Part shown: in pieces, positions 61,514 to 63,737 of the stretch | How positions within the stretch are numbered: the stretch's first letter is position 1 | Layout of the letters: each line of letters opens with the position of its first letter | Source: Lentzea terrae | GTDB taxonomy: Bacteria; Actinomycetota; Actinomycetes; Mycobacteriales; Pseudonocardiaceae | Direction of reading: 5' to 3' | Assembly: GCF_003265345.1 (NCBI RefSeq) | Contig: NZ_QFWW01000020.1 | Location: 185,743-249,479 of the forward strand | DNA length: 63,737 nt | The notes under the pieces: model-generated | Databases searched by the model: none | Seen by the model: only the letters and a program-made list of their open reading frames with translations | Told to the model about the DNA's origin: nothing | Position numbers and translations under genes: made by a program

Positions 61514-62347
61514 TCAGCCGATCTTCTCGATCAGCGCCCGGCGGATCAGGAACTTGCCGGGCTCGCGGACCTGTTCGAAGGCCGCGTTGTTCAGCAGCGC
61601 ACAGCTACCGGACACCGACGCCACCTTGACGGTCGTGGACTTGTTGTTGTCCAGGTTGGTGACCTTCAACGTGGTGCCGATCGGGAACTCGCCACTGGAC
61701 GCGGCGGGCGCGCCACCCTCACCGGACAGCGTCACGGTGGACCCGTTGCAGACCTGCTGGCCGGACGCGCCGCCGTTGCCCTCGTTCGCCTCGGGCTTTT
61801 CCGGTGCGGGCTGGGCCGTGGCCTGGTTGCCGCCGTTGTTGCCCTGGTTCGCGTTGCCCTGGTTGGCCTCACCCTCGCAGCCCGCCGCCTCGCGTCGCTG
61901 CTGGATGAGGTCGACCACGGCCTGCCGGTTCGCGATGCGGGCCTCGGACTGCGCGTCCGGGTTGGCCTTCTGCCCGGCGATGAAGTTCAGGTTGTTCTGC
62001 AACGCCTTGTCCAGCCCACCACAGTCCTCACCGGACGTGGCGGCCTCACCCTTGGCGGGCTGCTGCGCCTGGACGTTGTTGCCACAGCCGGCCGCCTTGC
62101 GCCGCTGGTTGATCAGGTTGACCACCGCCTGCCGGTTGGCAATGCGAGCCTCCGACTGCGCGTCGGGATTCGCCTGCTGCCCGGCGATGAAGTTCAGGTT
62201 GTTCTGCAGGGCGGTGTCCAGTCCGCCGCAGTCCTCAGCCGCGTTCGAGTCGGTGCCGCTGAAGGCGAAGATGCCACCGGCGACAGCAGCGACCGCGAGC
62301 ATGGCGCCCGCGCCGATCATGGCGGGCTTGCGGTGTCGAGCGCCCAT
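61514..62347 (-). CDS. Secreted or anchored RlpA-like beta-barrel protein with a duplicated cysteine-bounded helical unit
   Basis: 277 residues from an ATG with GAGGAG six bases upstream. A signal or anchor helix lies at about 10-30. Two nearly identical 49-residue units run from Cys40 to Cys88 and from Cys109 to Cys157 (CGGLDxALQNNLNFIAGQ ... RIANRQAVVxLI ... AAGC); each is probably closed by a disulfide. After an Asn/Gly/Glu-rich linker, the last 85 residues (FPIGTTLKVTNLDNNKSTTVKVASVSGSC ... IRRALIEKIG, given in part) resemble an RlpA-like double-psi beta-barrel. It is likely extracytoplasmic, possibly cell-wall associated; the catalytic Asp of lytic RlpA proteins was not identified. Confidence 0.75.
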   Translation of the reverse strand: MGARHRKPAMIGAGAMLAVAAVAGGIFAFSGTDSNAAEDCGGLDTALQNNLNFIAGQQANPDAQSEARIANRQAVVNLINQRRKAAGCGNNVQAQQPAKGEAATSGEDCGGLDKALQNNLNFIAGQKANPDAQSEARIANRQAVVDLIQQRREAAGCEGEANQGNANQGNNGGNQATAQPAPEKPEANEGNGGASGQQVCNGSTVTLSGEGGAPAASSGEFPIGTTLKVTNLDNNKSTTVKVASVSGSCALLNNAAFEQVREPGKFLIRRALIEKIG

Positions 62348-62438
62348 TCGATTCTCCTCGGGGTGTTCATCGGTGTTGTACCGGTGACTACGGGGAGGTC
62401 ACGGACGGGGTTCAAACCGGACTAGACCATGCACGCTT

Positions 62439-62452
62439 TTAAATGCATTTAA
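62439..62452. promoter_or_regulatory. Perfect 14-bp AT-rich palindrome upstream of the RlpA-like gene
   Basis: TTAAATGCATTTAA, highly unlikely by chance in this GC-rich DNA. It lies 92 bp upstream of the leftward ATG at 62347. It could be an operator or part of that promoter. Confidence 0.5.
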
Positions 62453-62760
62453 GGTTCTGCGTGATCGTGATCTTGCTGGTCAGGTGCGGTTCTTGCTGGT
62501 TTGGGCTTGGTTCGGTTCGTTGTTCGTTCGGGGACCAAGCAGGGTGATACCGGTGGCTGCGGTGGTCTGGTTGCGCCGTCGGTTGAGGGTCTGGCGTTCG
62601 ACTGGATTCGACGCTGGCCGTGTTGGGCGTTCGACTGGACTTGGGTTGGTGTGTGCCGGTTTCAGCGGGGTTGGTCGCCTTCTGCGGTTTGGTCGCTTTG
62701 CGTTGGTGGTTGCGTGTGTCTTGACGGGTTTTGGTTGCGTCATCGCCGCTTCGCGACGAT

Positions 62761-62886
62761 TGCGATTGGGGCTTGACTTCGGGGCCCTTTCGAGGCGCTG
62801 CGTCGGGCGGAAAAGGACGGATGCTTCGCAGCCGTCCGATCCGCGAAACGGTAGCACCTCGATCCCAAAGTCAAGCCCCAATCGCA
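62761..62886. repeat. 126-bp inverted-repeat element (cruciform/MITE-like)
   Basis: A perfect 19-bp inverted repeat (arms 62761-62779 and 62868-62886, left arm TGCGATTGGGGCTTGACTT) encloses further pairing: CGAGG/CCTCG near 62791 and 62857, and a GGACGG/CCGTCC hairpin in the centre. The whole element can fold into one long branched hairpin. No target duplication was established. It lies next to a 13E12-type HNH gene. Confidence 0.7.
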
Positions 62887-63130
62887 GGCGTGCGTGGTTG
62901 CGTTGGCTGTTTAGGCTGCGGTCATTACCGGTTTCCCGCGTTGACAGAGCCCTGTCCGGCTCGCTGCGCATCGCCACACGGGGCGCCTTGGCTTCGCCTT
63001 CGGCCCGCGTTGCCATAGGAGTTCGGCTCGGCTTCGCCATCGCCGCTTGCCTTCGGCTTCGCGAGATATAGATGGAATCCTCGTGGCGCGCTCCCGGAAT
63101 GGCGTCAGCGGGTATCGCCGACGTCCATTG

Positions 63131-63154
63131 CGGGCGAGCCCGTGGGCCCGCCCG
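63131..63154 (-). terminator. Terminator after the HNH gene
   Basis: CGGGCG and CGCCCG arms around a 12-nt GC-rich loop, directly adjoining the TGA of the leftward HNH gene. Confidence 0.55.
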
Positions 63155-63737
63155 TCATGCCGCTGCGGCGGCGTGGAGGAGGTTGCGTCTCGGCCTGCGT
63201 TGCGGGTCGAGCCACGCCGGGGCATAGAACGTGGGTATGCCGTGGACCATCCGCACTGTCCACTCGCTGTGATGGATCAGTGTGTGGTGGTGGCGGCACA
63301 GCAGCACCGCGTTGTCCACCGAGGTGACACCGCCGTCGGCCCAGTGATGGACATGGTGGGCGTCGCAGTGTTTCGGTGGTCTGCCGCAGCCGGGGAACGC
63401 GCAGCCGTGGTCGCGGGCGACCAGGATGCGGCGGATTCCGGCCGGGAAGGTGCGGGTCTTGCGGCCGATGTCCATCGGCTGCGACTTCTCCCCCAGGAGC
63501 AGCGGGATGATCCCTGCGTTGCAGGCCAACTGGCGGACCTGGGCGGCCGGGACACGTTCCTGGTTGTCCAGCGTGGCCTGGCCTACCTGAGCAGCCAGGT
63601 CGTCGTAGCGCATGGTCAGGGTCAGGGTGACCGGTTCGCCGCCGTGCTCAGGTAGCTGGTCGGCGCGCAGCATCAGGTCGATCAGCTCCGCCAGGGCGTC
63701 GCCTTCGCGTTCGGTGCGCGAGCGCAGGTCCGGGCCT
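63155..63737 (-). CDS. 13E12 repeat-family HNH endonuclease (DUF222 + HNH), 5' end outside window
   Basis: The frame is open to the right edge, so the N-terminus is missing. The visible part begins in the DUF222 region (REGDALAELIDLMLRADQLPEHGG, in part; VTLTLTMRYDDL). It ends with the HNH nuclease motif: CAFPGCGRPPKHCDAHHVHHW, in part, then DNAVLLCRHHHTLIH, and the typical tail of the family (IPTFYAPAWLDPQRRPRRN). These genes are multicopy, apparently mobile or selfish, in mycobacteria and Pseudonocardiales (REP13E12). It has no obvious link to the ESX locus and marks its right border. Confidence 0.9.
   Translation of the reverse strand, partial: GPDLRSRTEREGDALAELIDLMLRADQLPEHGGEPVTLTLTMRYDDLAAQVGQATLDNQERVPAAQVRQLACNAGIIPLLLGEKSQPMDIGRKTRTFPAGIRRILVARDHGCAFPGCGRPPKHCDAHHVHHWADGGVTSVDNAVLLCRHHHTLIHHSEWTVRMVHGIPTFYAPAWLDPQRRPRRNLLHAAAAA

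Larger units (their letters stand above)
62348..63154. other. 807-bp stretch without a convincing gene
   Basis: It contains the RlpA-like promoter region, an AT-rich palindrome (62439-62452), an unusually G/T-rich plus strand (62450-62750), a 126-bp inverted-repeat element (62761-62886) and a terminator hairpin (63131-63154). Open frames across it have unnatural composition and no ribosome sites, so none is called. Confidence 0.6.

Noticed and set aside
62480..63040. 186-codon minus-strand frame beside the HNH gene
   Set aside because: It runs through the 126-bp cruciform, has an unnatural Arg/Pro/Asn/Thr composition and lacks a ribosome site.

Overview
The window comes from a very GC-rich actinomycete. 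Gene content and codon use suggest the Pseudonocardiales (Lentzea, Lechevalieria or Saccharothrix type); this placement is inference. Almost all of it is one type VII secretion (ESX) locus. No rRNA, tRNA or CRISPR array was seen.

Left block, minus strand (12.6 kb down to the left edge): eccD and eccB overlap by one base. They are followed by two WXG100 proteins, a perfect 16-bp hairpin, and a train of probable secreted proteins: a small helical protein, a 1043-residue WXG protein with 14 alanine-rich helical repeats, a 474-residue WXG-like protein, a YbaB-like protein and a 132-residue WXG-like protein. The train ends in a toxin-type protein with a CpnT-like N-terminus and a long Ser/Glu/Arg/Pro repeat region that runs off the window.

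Core, 12.7 to 26.6 kb: eccC (fused, three ATPase domains, plus strand), a TPR gene, mycP (minus), an ADP-ribosyltransferase-like protein translationally coupled to mycP where eccE would be expected, a LuxR-type regulator, and eccA, whose usual TPR N-terminus is replaced by a parallel beta-helix. No eccE is visible. A TGAGGGA(n)TCCC-type palindrome lies 100 to 120 bp upstream of the start codons of the esx pair, the ART/mycP pair and eccA, with a weaker copy upstream of eccD. This looks like the operator of an ESX regulon.

Regulators, 26.7 to 34.1 kb: two more large LuxR-type regulators (one with a degenerate P-loop) and a TPR regulator-like gene.

Right effector block, plus strand, 34.5 to 59.8 kb: PE-like, PPE-like, EspG-like chaperone, a second YbaB-like protein, a 568-residue WXG protein, and one uninterrupted 6734-codon gene. 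Its predicted product has an EspC-like N-terminus, a Pro/Thr/Gly repeat region, a domain resembling ADP-ribosyl cyclase/CD38 with the key W, E, W, E positions, three copies of a zincin plus glycosyltransferase-like module, six regularly spaced beta-rich repeats of 230 to 280 residues, and a coiled coil. This giant effector is the most striking object in the window.

Right flank, 59.8 to 63.7 kb: an XRE regulator, a decayed secreted protease gene lacking its catalytic domain, a perfect 17-bp convergent terminator, an RlpA-like secreted protein with an internal cysteine-bounded duplication, an 800-bp non-coding stretch with a 126-bp cruciform-type element, and a 13E12/DUF222 HNH endonuclease cut by the right edge.

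The likely working model is that EccB, EccC, EccD and MycP form the membrane machine, EccA and EspG handle substrates, and the two flanking operons supply WXG/PE/PPE partners plus one large toxin each. All assignments are from reading the sequence; no search was run.
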